A stretch of 55,192 nt of DNA, taken from the NCBI GenBank assembly GCA_049585815.1, contig JBAVAR010000159.1:1-55192 (forward strand), written 5' to 3'. The position numbers and the translations under genes were made by a program. Source of the DNA: DATLSM01 sp049585815 (GTDB taxonomy: Bacteria > Actinomycetota > Thermoleophilia > Solirubrobacterales > 70-9). Below, piece after piece: positions 18,374 through 26,380 of the stretch (within the stretch, counting starts at the first letter, position 1; each line of letters begins with the position of its first letter). A model generated the notes under the pieces. It ran no database searches, was not told where the DNA came from, and saw only the letters and a program-made list of their open reading frames with translations.

Positions 18374-19255
18374 TCAGCTGACGGCAGCTGCTCTCGGCGC
18401 TCGCACCGGCAGCTCGTATTCGCCCCGCTCGGCGCCCAGCTCGATCGCATCCGCGTGCCCGCCCATCGCCTCCCACCGTTGTTTTGCCTCCTGGCCGAGG
18501 GAGTCGAGAAAGTCGTCGGTGTGCAGCGGGTCGTGGTGGAAGAGCACCGTGCGCTTGACCCCGGTGCGGCGGGCAAAGGAGAGCGCGTGAGAGAGGGAGG
18601 AATGGCCCCAGCCGAGGTGTCCGGGATACTCGTGGTCGGCGTATTGGCCGTCGTGGATCAGCAGCGAGGCGCCCTCGGCCAGGGCAAATCCGGAGATCCA
18701 GTCCTCATCTAGGTGGTCGAGATCGGCGCCAAGAGCGGGCTCGTGGTCGGGGATGTAGGCGAGCGAGGACTCACCGTCATCGATCCGGTATCCGAGCGTC
18801 GGGCCGCGGTGGGCGACCGAGGCGGCGCGGATCCGGGCCGAGCCGATCTCCCACTCGCTCTCCGGGCAGTGGCGGAAGGAGACGTCACAGGGCAGCTCGC
18901 GAACCTCGACCGGCGAGAGCGGGGCGGAGATATAGCGCGCGATGCGGTCCCGCAGCGAGGCCTCCGGCGACGCCGGCCCCCAGATCACGATCTCGGTCTG
19001 CGGGCAGAAGGCGGGGGCGAAGAAGACGAGTCCCTGGATGTGATCGAGGTGAAGGTGGGTGAGCAGGATGTTGAGCCGGGCCGGTTTCTCGGCCACCGCC
19101 AGCCCGAGGCTGCGGATGCCGGTGCCGGCGTCGAGCGCCAGCAGTGAGCCGTCAGAGAGCGTGATGCCGACGCAAGAGGTGTTGCCGCCGTAGCGGATCG
19201 TCTCTGGCCCGGGGGAGGGGATCGAGCCGCGCGTGCCCCAGAACTTGATCTGCAT
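18374..19255 (-). CDS. MBL-fold metallo-hydrolase (phosphodiesterase-like)
   Basis: The protein is 293 residues. The opening M-Q-I-K-F-W-G-T-R-G-S-I-P and G-G-N-T-S-C, then L-T-H-L-H-L-D-H-I-Q-G (metal site), H-D-G-Q-Y and a late H-H-D-P-L, match the beta-lactamase-fold group related to RNase Z and cyclic-nucleotide phosphodiesterases. Many relatives are fused to response-regulator or PAS parts. Its ATG overlaps the stop of a PAS-domain gene. It may hydrolyse a signalling nucleotide, but the substrate is not readable from sequence. Confidence 0.85.
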   Translation of the reverse strand: MQIKFWGTRGSIPSPGPETIRYGGNTSCVGITLSDGSLLALDAGTGIRSLGLAVAEKPARLNILLTHLHLDHIQGLVFFAPAFCPQTEIVIWGPASPEASLRDRIARYISAPLSPVEVRELPCDVSFRHCPESEWEIGSARIRAASVAHRGPTLGYRIDDGESSLAYIPDHEPALGADLDHLDEDWISGFALAEGASLLIHDGQYADHEYPGHLGWGHSSLSHALSFARRTGVKRTVLFHHDPLHTDDFLDSLGQEAKQRWEAMGGHADAIELGAERGEYELPVRAPRAAAVS

Positions 19256-19671
19256 CAGGGGCCGGTCCCGTTGCTTGACGAGGCTGGCCAGAAGACCGCG
19301 ATCGCTCCCTGGGAGCCGTGCGGGGTGAGGATCGGGAAGGCCGACACTTCGACTGAGTGACGCGCTCCGTCGGCGGAGCTGATCTCGAAGTTTGCATGCG
19401 CCGGGCGGCCGTTGCGGACGGCGGCAACCAGGGGCAGCTCCTCATAGGGAATCGGCTCGCCGGAATCATCGAAGGGCCCAAACAGCGATCCCCACTCCTT
19501 CGGTCCGACCGTCCCGAGCTCCTCAAAGCGCTTGCCCAGGAGCATCCCCGCCGCCTCGTTGTAGAAAACGAGCAATCCACCCTCATCGACGAGAAAGGCG
19601 GGGGTCGAGAGGGCCGACATCAGGTTGCGAGCGAGGATCAGCTCGAGGGGCCTCTGCGACACAGATGACAC
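19255..19671 (-). CDS. PAS-domain protein
   Basis: The protein is about 138 residues if started at GTG 19671. One PAS fold is visible: helix, T-P-A-F-L-V-D-E-G-G-L-L-V-F-Y-N-E-A-A strands, a W-G-S-L-F-G segment, P-Y-E-E-L-P-L turn, and closing strands ending in A-I-A-V-F-W. It has no output domain, so it may sense a ligand or act through the metallo-hydrolase whose start overlaps its stop (ATGA). GTG 19662, ATG 19620 and a longer frame to 19749 are other possible starts. Confidence 0.7.
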   Translation of the reverse strand: MSSVSQRPLELILARNLMSALSTPAFLVDEGGLLVFYNEAAGMLLGKRFEELGTVGPKEWGSLFGPFDDSGEPIPYEELPLVAAVRNGRPAHANFEISSADGARHSVEVSAFPILTPHGSQGAIAVFWPASSSNGTGP

Positions 19672-19763
19672 TTTAGATAGTTGGTCTGAGCTCAATGAGA
19701 CGGGGTCCAAGCAGGGAGGAAGAGGCCAAACGTGAACTCTCCGCTCCATCTACCCGGCGCTAC

Positions 19764-19777
19764 GTGATTTTGATCAC
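19764..19777 (+). promoter_or_regulatory. CRP/FNR-type half-site pair
   Basis: GTGA-N6-TCAC lies in the 182-base divergent gap between the PAS gene (-) and the acyltransferase gene (+). It has the spacing of a CRP-family operator. About one such match is expected by chance in a window this size, so only its intergenic position supports it. Confidence 0.25.
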
Positions 19778-19853
19778 TTTGGCTCGCCGGGGTGATCAGC
19801 AGCGATCGCTGGCATGGAATACGGTCCGCGGCCCGATGAAGGAGCCAAGCGCC

Positions 19854-20462
19854 ATGTACAGGGTGGCGATGGGAGTCAGTCGGCCGGTTGCCGCCTGGGG
19901 TCGGCTGCGGGCGGAGGGACTCGACGCCCTGCCCGACGCCGGCCCGGTTCTGCTGGTCGGTAATCACGACAGCCACTGGGACCCGGTGATGGTCGGCATC
20001 GCGGCGCTCGGACGCCGCCAGATCAAGGCGCTGGCAAAAGCCCAGCTTTGGGAGGTGCGCGGCCTCAGCCCGGTGTTGAACGGGATGGGCCAGATCCCGA
20101 TCGAGCGCGGCGCCGGAGACACGGGGGCGCTGTCCCGGGCGATCGAGGAACTGCGCGGGGGGTCGTGCATCGGGGTGTTCCCCGAGGGCACCCGCTCGCG
20201 CGGGGAGGTGCTGCGGGCGCGCAGCGGCGTCGGTCGCCTCGCGCTCGAGGTTCCCGAGGCGCGGCTGGTCTGCGTCGCGATCGAGGGGACAACCGGGTTC
20301 ACCCGCTTTCCGAGTCGCCCCCAGGTGCGGGTCAGCTTCTTTTCGCCGGCGGGGGGCCAGGCAGCGCCCACGGAGGCGCCGGGTGAGATCGCGGCGCGTC
20401 TTTTGGCGGAGATCCGCGCGATCGTGCCGCCCTCGGCGCCCGGGCGCAGGCAACGCGACTGA
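19854..20462 (+). CDS. 1-acyl-glycerol-3-phosphate acyltransferase (PlsC-like)
   Basis: The protein is 202 residues. N-H-D-S-H-W-D is the acyltransferase H-x4-D motif (usually N-H-x-S-x-x-D), P-I-E-R is block II, and F-P-E-G-T-R-S-R is block III. These enzymes put the second acyl chain on lysophosphatidate or related glycerolipids at the membrane. The ATG at 19854 is preceded by GAAGGAG at good spacing. An ATG at 19836 and a frame open to 19695 are less likely. Confidence 0.88.
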   Translation: MYRVAMGVSRPVAAWGRLRAEGLDALPDAGPVLLVGNHDSHWDPVMVGIAALGRRQIKALAKAQLWEVRGLSPVLNGMGQIPIERGAGDTGALSRAIEELRGGSCIGVFPEGTRSRGEVLRARSGVGRLALEVPEARLVCVAIEGTTGFTRFPSRPQVRVSFFSPAGGQAAPTEAPGEIAARLLAEIRAIVPPSAPGRRQRD

Positions 20463-20483
20463 CGCTCACCGCAGGGCGGCAAG

Positions 20484-20512
20484 CCCGGCGCCGGCAATCA
20501 GCCGGCGCCGGG
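20484..20512. terminator. Bidirectional terminator-like hairpin
   Basis: CCCGGCGCCGG (20484-20494) and CCGGCGCCGGG (20502-20512) form a perfect 11-bp stem with a 7-base loop. It sits between two convergent genes, 21 bases after the acyltransferase stop and 25 after the end of the small minus-strand gene. There is no T-tract, so it would be a GC-rich actinobacterial-style terminator or a stabilising 3' end. Confidence 0.6.
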
Positions 20513-20537
20513 AGGCGGCAGCTTCAGGGACCGGCTC

Positions 20538-20681
20538 CTAGAGTTTGCCGATCTTGAAGATCTTCGTGCCGCAGTCGGGGCACAGGCCCTGGATCGCCGG
20601 GCGACCGTTCTTCATGGTCACCTGTTTTGCGTCCTTGATCTCGACCTTCTTGCGCTCTTTGACGCAGTAGCCCTCGGGCAT
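20538..20681 (-). CDS. Small Cys-containing protein (DUF5679-like)
   Basis: The protein is 47 residues with a strong AAAGGAGG site before ATG 20681. C-V-K-E-R-K-K near the start, then G-R-P-A-I-Q-G and C-P-D-C-G-T-K give three Cys, two in a CxxC knuckle. This matches the DUF5679 small-protein family common in actinobacteria, whose function is unknown. It may bind zinc, but the single Cys plus CxxC leaves a ligand short. Confidence 0.8.
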   Translation of the reverse strand: MPEGYCVKERKKVEIKDAKQVTMKNGRPAIQGLCPDCGTKIFKIGKL

Positions 20682-20808
20682 GAGGGGGCCTCCTTTCGCT
20701 GCCGCTTCGCGGCAAAGCTCGCGCTTGCACGCGAGGTGGATTGAGGCGAATGTAACGCAGGAGGGGGACGATGCCCACGCACGCAAGTGCGTTTCGCTAC
20801 AAGAAGCC

Positions 20809-21171
20809 CTACTTTGTGGTTCCTTTCTTGGTGCCGTTGCTCCCGGCGCCGGGGGACTGTCCCCCCAGCGCCTTGACTTCAGCCTCAAGTTTGCTCACTT
20901 CGGCTCGTGCTTCTTTGGCCGCCGTTTCCGCGGCCGCAACGCGGGCTTCCAGCCCGCCCTGCGGAGCGGCGCCGCCGAACTGCTCGAGCTGGGTCTGGAG
21001 CTGGTGCAGTTCGCTCTTGGTGGCGCTTTCGCTGGCTGTGTGCAGGGAGAGATAGATGCCGGCGCCGGCGCCGCCGACGGCGATTGCGACCAGCACGAGA
21101 CAGACCCGCGTGCGCGCGCGGAGCTTGCGCTCCAGCTCCCCGATCCATGCCCGCAAACCGTCAAGCGGCAT
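20809..21171 (-). CDS. Membrane-anchored coiled-coil protein, unknown function
   Basis: The protein is 120 residues: an amphipathic start (L-R-A-W-I-G-E-L-E-R-K-L), one membrane helix (about 23-43), then a coiled-coil stretch (about 48-100: E-L-H-Q-L-Q-T-Q-L-E and later A-K-E-A-R-A-E-V-S-K-L-E-A-E-V) and a Gly/Lys tail. No catalytic motif is seen. Similar single-pass coiled-coil proteins serve as envelope scaffolds. The gene is divergent from the thiolase gene. Confidence 0.6.
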   Translation of the reverse strand: MPLDGLRAWIGELERKLRARTRVCLVLVAIAVGGAGAGIYLSLHTASESATKSELHQLQTQLEQFGGAAPQGGLEARVAAAETAAKEARAEVSKLEAEVKALGGQSPGAGSNGTKKGTTK

Positions 21172-21262
21172 CGACCTAACCTAGCCGAGAGAGGCGCCAT
21201 GCCGTCGCGTCAATTACCCTGGCGCCCGCACTTCCGCACCCCAGCCTCCAAGGAGACACCGC

Positions 21263-22423
21263 ATGCCCGAAGCAGTGATCGTCGACACCGTCCGCACGCC
21301 GATCGGCCGCGCCTTCAAGGGCTCCCTCGCCCAGCTTCGCCCCGAGGAGATGGGCGCCTACGTGGTCGACCGGCTCCTCGAGCGCAACCCCGAGGTCGAC
21401 CCGGGGACCGTCGAGGACCTCTTCTGCGGCTGCGGCATGCCGCAGGGCCTGCAGGCGTTCAACATCGGCCGCATCATCTCGCTGCTCTCTGAGAAGCTGC
21501 CCGAGACGGTCAACGGGTTGACGGTCTCTCGCTACTGCTCCTCGAGTCTTGACGCGATCCGCCACGCGGGCAACGCGATCAAGGCCGGCGAGGGCGATGC
21601 CTACATCGCCGCCGGGGTCGAGTGGGTGAGCCGCTACAACGAGCGCACCGAGCCGGCCGGCGCCGCTGACCAAAACGAGAATCTGCAGGGCCAAAACGGT
21701 CAGCCCAACGCCTACATCGAGATGGGCAAGACGGCCGTCAACGTCGCCGAGAAATACGAGGTCAGCCGCGCCGACATGGATAAGTTCGCGCAGCGCTCTC
21801 AGGAACTGGCGGTGAAGTCCCAGGAGGACGGGTTCTTTGACCGCGAGATCGTTCCAGTCTCCCTGCCGGACGGCACCGAGGTGAGCAAGGACGACGGGCC
21901 GCGTGCCTCCTCGACCCTGGAGAAGCTCTCCGAACTGCCGGAGGCCTTCGGCGGCGGAGGGGTCACGGCCGGCAACTCCTGCCCGCTAAACGACGGCGCC
22001 GCCGCGGTGCTGCTGATGAGCGACACCAGGGCAAAGGAGCTCGGCCTGACCCCGCGGGCGAGGATCATCACCGCCGCGACCTGGGGCAATGAGCCCGAGT
22101 ACATGGGAGTGGCCCCGATCGGCGCGATCAAGAAGGTGCTCGAGCGGGCGGGGATGGGGATCGAGGACGTCGACGCGGTCGAGCTGAACGAGGCCTTCGC
22201 CGCCCAGGTGATCCCGATCATGGAGGAATGCGGAATCACGATCGACAAGCTCAACACCCACGGTGGAGCGATCGCCCTCGGCCACCCATTCGGGATGACC
22301 GGCGCCCGCATCATGGGCACGCTGCTGAACGTGCTGGAGACCGATGATCGCCAGGTCGGTCTTGAGACAATGTGTGTGGCGGGGGGTCAGGGCAAGGCGA
22401 TGATCGTGGAGCGCCTCAACTGA
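21263..22423 (+). CDS. Acetyl-CoA acyltransferase (thiolase)
   Basis: The protein is 386 residues of the degradative/biosynthetic thiolase family (FadA/AtoB). The acyl-accepting Cys92 is in R-Y-C-S-S-S, the catalytic His is in G-G-A-I-A-L-G-H-P, and the base Cys371 is in M-C-V-A-G-G-Q-G. The usual motif is C-V/I-G-G-G-Q-G, so Ala replaces the first Gly. It either shortens 3-ketoacyl-CoA or condenses acetyl-CoA. A GGAG site precedes ATG 21263. The following thioesterase overlaps its end. Confidence 0.94.
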   Translation: MPEAVIVDTVRTPIGRAFKGSLAQLRPEEMGAYVVDRLLERNPEVDPGTVEDLFCGCGMPQGLQAFNIGRIISLLSEKLPETVNGLTVSRYCSSSLDAIRHAGNAIKAGEGDAYIAAGVEWVSRYNERTEPAGAADQNENLQGQNGQPNAYIEMGKTAVNVAEKYEVSRADMDKFAQRSQELAVKSQEDGFFDREIVPVSLPDGTEVSKDDGPRASSTLEKLSELPEAFGGGGVTAGNSCPLNDGAAAVLLMSDTRAKELGLTPRARIITAATWGNEPEYMGVAPIGAIKKVLERAGMGIEDVDAVELNEAFAAQVIPIMEECGITIDKLNTHGGAIALGHPFGMTGARIMGTLLNVLETDDRQVGLETMCVAGGQGKAMIVERLN

Positions 22424-22872
22424 GCGAGGGCGCTCCCCATCCCAGCTCGCTGATCACGCCGGAGTCGGTCCGCGGCTTCCTGCCGGGAAGCTTCCCGGGC
22501 GATCTGGGTATCGAGCCGCTCACGATCGAGGAGTCGCAATCGCGGGGCAGGATCGTCGTCGACCGCCGCCACCTTCACCCGGGCGGCTTCGTCCACGGCG
22601 GCGTCTGGACCGCGCTGGGCGACACGGTCGCCGCCTGGGCGACCTTTCGCGTCCTTGCGCCGGGTCACAACTTCACCACGATCGAGCTGAAGCTGAACGT
22701 CTTCGCCGCCGGCGTCGAGGGCGATGAGATCCACGCCTACGGCGAGCCGCTTCACACCGGCAAGAGCACGGTCGTGATCGAGGTGCGGATGGAGCGCCGT
22801 CGCCAGGGGGCCGAGCCGAGACTCGCGGCGAACCTGATCGTCACCCAGTTCGTGCTTCCCGCTGGCGCCTGA
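22372..22872 (+). CDS. PaaI-type hot-dog thioesterase
   Basis: The protein is up to 166 residues. The hot-dog signature H-P-G-G-F-V-H-G-G-V-W-T-A-L-G-D-T (core H-G-G, with Asp on the helix) and the strand T-I-E-L-K-L-N identify the PaaI/YdiI acyl-CoA thioesterase group, which hydrolyses aryl- or acyl-CoA thioesters. The first standard start in frame is GTG 22372 inside the thiolase gene. A CTG at 22420 overlapping the thiolase TGA would give a more natural 150-residue protein. I give the longer form with this caution. Confidence 0.82.
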   Translation: MCGGGSGQGDDRGAPQLSEGAPHPSSLITPESVRGFLPGSFPGDLGIEPLTIEESQSRGRIVVDRRHLHPGGFVHGGVWTALGDTVAAWATFRVLAPGHNFTTIELKLNVFAAGVEGDEIHAYGEPLHTGKSTVVIEVRMERRRQGAEPRLAANLIVTQFVLPAGA

Positions 22873-22889
22873 TCGGTAGTTAGGGGAAT

Positions 22890-24038
22890 CTAGGAAAGGA
22901 ACTCGTCGGCCATCACGCCGACGAGGCGCGGCAATGAACCGAGTGCACGCGAGCGCTCCAGTTGGCGCTTGGCGCCGGTACGCTCGCTGAGGCGCATCGC
23001 GTCGTCTAGCTCCGCGGCGCATCCCAGGCACACGGCGTGTGGCGAGCAGGCGGCGATGAGATCCCCAAGTAGCTCACGGGCAGGCACTCTACGGCCCTGC
23101 TCGGGGTCGATCAGCTCGGCGTCCATCCCGTCACGGGCGGCGAGGAAGCGGTTCTCGGCCAGCACCTCCTGCGGGATCGAAGGCGCTGATGTGTGATTGC
23201 CCTCCTCGACCTCGAGCCTGACTATGCACTGGACCAGGGCGGCGAGTGCGGCGGCGTCGGCCAGGGTTGTCTGCGCGTCCATAATCCGCACCTCGATCGT
23301 TCCGAAGCGTGGCTGGGGCCTCACATCCCACCAGAGGAAGGTTGGCTCGGGAACCGCGTCGCAGCGGATCAGGACATCGACAGCCTCGACGTACTCGGCG
23401 TAGTCGGAGAAGGCGCGAGGGATGCCGACCCGAGGGAAGGCTTGGAAGAGGGGGGTGCGTGCAGAGGCCAGCCCGGTGTCGCGCCCCTGCCAGAAGGGTG
23501 AATTGACCGAGAGCGCCAAAAGGAGCGGAACGTGAGTGCGAAGGCGGTTCGCCGCCTGGATTGCAGCCTCTGCTGCGGGCACGCCGACATGGACGTGCAG
23601 CCCGAAGCTGGGCTCGCGGCGGGCCAGCTCTCGCATCGAGCCGTAGACAAACTGGTAGCGCTCGCCGGCCGAGACGACGATCTCCTGCCAAACGGCGAAG
23701 GGGTGAGTGCCGCCGACCGCGGCGCGCATCGAGAGCGGTCGCAGCGTGGCGTCGAGCTCCCCACGCAGTCGCGCCAGCTCGTCGATCGCCGCGGCGATCC
23801 GGGCATGGATTCCGGTCTGGATCTCCAGCGCAGACCCGTGGGTCTCCGCCGTAAAGCTGGCGCTGCTGGCGCGGGGAAGGCGAGGCAGGACGCTGTCTAT
23901 CCGGTGTGCGAGCGCCCAAGTGAGCTGGTCGAGCAGCATCACCTCCTCCTCGATCCCGATCGTGTAGGGACCGAGTTCGTGTGCCGGGGCCCACTCCGCC
24001 CAGGCGGGCAAAGCTCTGGGCGCTGCCAGGGTGCTCAA
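22890..24038 (-). CDS. Carboxylate-amine ligase, YbdK/GCS2-type glutamate-cysteine ligase
   Basis: The protein is 382 residues. I-G-I-E-E-E (metal and ATP binding), E-T-H-G-S-A-L-E-I-Q-T-G, G-L-H-V-H-V-G and the E-V-R-I-M-D segment are hallmarks of the GCS2/YbdK family, ATP-dependent ligases that join the gamma-carboxyl of glutamate (or a similar acid) to an amine such as cysteine. It starts at a TTG overlapping the stop of the preceding gene (TTGA). It is third in a coupled trio with an ATP-grasp enzyme and a peptidase C26 protein, so its real product may not be gamma-glutamylcysteine. Confidence 0.87.
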   Translation of the reverse strand: MSTLAAPRALPAWAEWAPAHELGPYTIGIEEEVMLLDQLTWALAHRIDSVLPRLPRASSASFTAETHGSALEIQTGIHARIAAAIDELARLRGELDATLRPLSMRAAVGGTHPFAVWQEIVVSAGERYQFVYGSMRELARREPSFGLHVHVGVPAAEAAIQAANRLRTHVPLLLALSVNSPFWQGRDTGLASARTPLFQAFPRVGIPRAFSDYAEYVEAVDVLIRCDAVPEPTFLWWDVRPQPRFGTIEVRIMDAQTTLADAAALAALVQCIVRLEVEEGNHTSAPSIPQEVLAENRFLAARDGMDAELIDPEQGRRVPARELLGDLIAACSPHAVCLGCAAELDDAMRLSERTGAKRQLERSRALGSLPRLVGVMADEFLS

Positions 24039-24841
24039 GCGACCTCTCTACCGCTGCGCCGCTCAAACTCGGCGCCGTCGCGTCGGCAGGCCTCGACGAA
24101 GAGCCTGAACAGGGCCGCCTCCTGGGGACGATGTACGAGGGTCTCGGCGTGCCACTGGACCCCGATCAGGAAGCGTCGGGCGGGATCCTCAACCGCCTCG
24201 ATCGTCCCGTCCGGGGCTACGGCTGAAACTCTGAGGCCCTCACCGAGCCGGCCAATCGCCTGGTGATGGAAGGAATTGACATCGATCTCGAGGGTGCCGA
24301 TTACGCCGGCGAGCCTGCTATCGGGCTTGATCGCGACCGGGTGGCTTGTTTGATCACCGGGCAAACTCTGGCGGTGGGAGATCTTGGTTGAGATCTCGGG
24401 CAGGTGCTGGTTCAGGGTTCCCCCGCGGATCACGTTGAGCGCCTGGGTTCCGCGGCAGATCGCCAGGATCGGTAGCTCACGGCTGTCGGCCCGACTCGCC
24501 ACGGCCAGCTCGAAGCGATCGAGGTCGGGCTCGGTTGGGCCCAGTTCCGGGTGGGGCTCGGCGCCGTAATTGTCGGGGTCAAGGTCAGGCCCACCGGAAA
24601 GGCAGATACCGTCGAGGCGGTCAAGCACCGGCTCGATCGCGCGCTTGTCCAGTGGCGGCATTACCACCGGCAGCGCACCCGCGGCCTCAAGGCCCTTCAG
24701 GTAGGTGAGGCCGAGCGCCATCTCCTGGCGGGGGGGCTCGCCCTCGGGAGTCGGCTCAAAGTTCTCGGCGCGCCTCACCTCTGAGGTGGTGACACCGATC
24801 AGGGGCCGCTCGCGTCGCGAGGCCAGTGAGCGGCGCTTCAT
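24035..24841 (-). CDS. Gamma-glutamyl hydrolase-like class I glutamine amidotransferase (peptidase C26, PuuD-like)
   Basis: The protein is 268 residues. I-G-V-T at the start, S-G-G-P-D-L-D-P, A-I-C-R-G-T-Q-A-L-N (nucleophilic Cys) and Q-W-H-A-E (catalytic His-x-Glu) match the gamma-glutamyl-GABA hydrolase group. Such enzymes cut the gamma-glutamyl amide bond of small molecules. ATG 24841 overlaps the preceding stop (ATGA) and its own stop overlaps the next start. The context suggests it trims or remodels a gamma-glutamyl product of the flanking ligases. Confidence 0.9.
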   Translation of the reverse strand: MKRRSLASRRERPLIGVTTSEVRRAENFEPTPEGEPPRQEMALGLTYLKGLEAAGALPVVMPPLDKRAIEPVLDRLDGICLSGGPDLDPDNYGAEPHPELGPTEPDLDRFELAVASRADSRELPILAICRGTQALNVIRGGTLNQHLPEISTKISHRQSLPGDQTSHPVAIKPDSRLAGVIGTLEIDVNSFHHQAIGRLGEGLRVSAVAPDGTIEAVEDPARRFLIGVQWHAETLVHRPQEAALFRLFVEACRRDGAEFERRSGREVA

Positions 24842-26280
24842 CGTCGGTCCTCGCCGCCCGCGAGGACCCAGGTGTCCTTGCATCCACCGCCGCGCGAGCT
24901 GTTGACGATCATCTCCCCAGCCTGCGGTGCATAGCGGGTGAGCCCGCCCGGCATCGTGAAGGCGCCGGTGCGAGTGCTGATCACGAACGGTCGCAGGTCG
25001 ACGTGGCGCGGGCGCAGGCGTCCCTCGCACACGGTCGGGTGCGTGGAGAGGGGAATTACCTCCTGCGCCACGAAGTGCTCGGGTCGACGGCGCACGGCCC
25101 CCAGCACCCGCCGTCGCTGTGCCTCGCTCGCCCGGGGCATGATCGTTACCCCGTGGCCACCAAAGCCGTCCCTGGGCTTAACCACCAGCTCGCCTAGGCG
25201 CTCGATCGCGTCCCCACCTGCGCGCTCGTCTGTGAGGTCAAAGGCGGGGACGGATCGCACCGTAGGTTCCTCGCCGAGGTAGAAGGCGATCATCTGCTCG
25301 ACATAGGCGTGGGCGAGCTTGTCGTCGGCCAGACCTGTGCCGAACGCGTTCACGCAGCGCAGCCGGCCCGAGCGGAGCGCCGGCACCAGCAACTCGCCGA
25401 GCGGGGTGAGCTCGCCGGCTCGATCGCTGAGGCGATCCAGATCGAGCCGGCGGTAGATCACGTCGAGCTGGCGGCGATCTCGTCCGAGTCGGGCGAAGAG
25501 CCTGCCCCGAGTGCTTTCCAACTGCTTTGGCGTAAGCACCGGAGCTCCGAGGGCCGCGCCGAGTCGGCGGTGCTCAAACCAGGTGCCGCTCTCAGGGCCG
25601 TCGGAGACGATCGCGATCGAGGTCCCCCCGCCCCGACGGGAAGAGGCGCCGTGAAGCGCCTCACCGAGAGCCATCACGTAGCCGTCAAGGTGCCGAGGCG
25701 TGACGCTGGCGCTGAGCACCGGTGCGACGACCGAGCGCAACGCCAGGGCATAGGAGGCTCCCGAAGGCATCCTCAGATTGTCCTCAAGTACTCGCAGTTT
25801 GCCGGAAGCATCTCTGACCAAATCGAAACCGATGATCGTGGCGGCTGGCGAGCTGTCCTCTAGTAGTCCGCGCATCTGTGGCTCATAGCCGGCTGCGCTC
25901 TCCAACAGGTGCCGTGGGAGCGCTCCTGTCTTGAAGATCCGCTGGTCACCGTAGGCGTCCGCCAAGAAGGCGTTCAGCGCTCGTGCCCGCTGCATCAACC
26001 CGGCCTCGAGGGCCCTCCACTCCGCCGCCGCAATCACCCTTGGAACCGGGTCGACCTTGATCGGCCTATCCCGGCCGAAGGTAAGGCCAATCGCGTCGGC
26101 CTCGATCTGAACCCGGTTGCTGAGCTCGCCCAGGTCATGACCCTCCAGCGCTGAGATCACCTCCTCATATGGCTCGCGTGGGCATCGATCCGCGCCGATC
26201 GCCTCGTCAAAGCATCCCGCCCCAAGCCGGTAATCGGATACTGGGTTGGGCGGGGGCGTGGGTGGGACATGGGCCACCAT
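24838..26280 (-). CDS. Circularly permuted ATP-grasp ligase (COG2308-like)
   Basis: The protein is about 480 residues. The family blocks are clear: G-F-D-L-V-R-D-x-x-G, V-L-E-D-N-L-R-M-P-S-G-A-S-Y, V-K-P-R-D-G-F-G-G-H-G-V and a C-terminal S-R-G-G-G-C-K-D-T-W-V-L. These circularly permuted ATP-grasp proteins are predicted amide or peptide ligases, usually linked to alpha-E, transglutaminase or amidotransferase genes. Here the partners are a C26 hydrolase and a YbdK ligase. ATG 26280 is used; an in-frame TTG at 26289 is possible. Confidence 0.88.
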   Translation of the reverse strand: MVAHVPPTPPPNPVSDYRLGAGCFDEAIGADRCPREPYEEVISALEGHDLGELSNRVQIEADAIGLTFGRDRPIKVDPVPRVIAAAEWRALEAGLMQRARALNAFLADAYGDQRIFKTGALPRHLLESAAGYEPQMRGLLEDSSPAATIIGFDLVRDASGKLRVLEDNLRMPSGASYALALRSVVAPVLSASVTPRHLDGYVMALGEALHGASSRRGGGTSIAIVSDGPESGTWFEHRRLGAALGAPVLTPKQLESTRGRLFARLGRDRRQLDVIYRRLDLDRLSDRAGELTPLGELLVPALRSGRLRCVNAFGTGLADDKLAHAYVEQMIAFYLGEEPTVRSVPAFDLTDERAGGDAIERLGELVVKPRDGFGGHGVTIMPRASEAQRRRVLGAVRRRPEHFVAQEVIPLSTHPTVCEGRLRPRHVDLRPFVISTRTGAFTMPGGLTRYAPQAGEMIVNSSRGGGCKDTWVLAGGEDRR

Positions 26281-26380
26281 GAAAAACAAGCTACGCCAGC
26301 CGGTTCGCGTTCAACTTGGCCAGCCGTCGGAAATCGGCGCCTTGCTGATGTACAGATCGGCGAGGGGGGCCGGCCCGCTC

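Noticed and set aside
19764..19777. CRP operator as a firm call
   Set aside because: A GTGA-N6-TCAC match is expected about once by chance in a window of this size; kept only as a weak feature.
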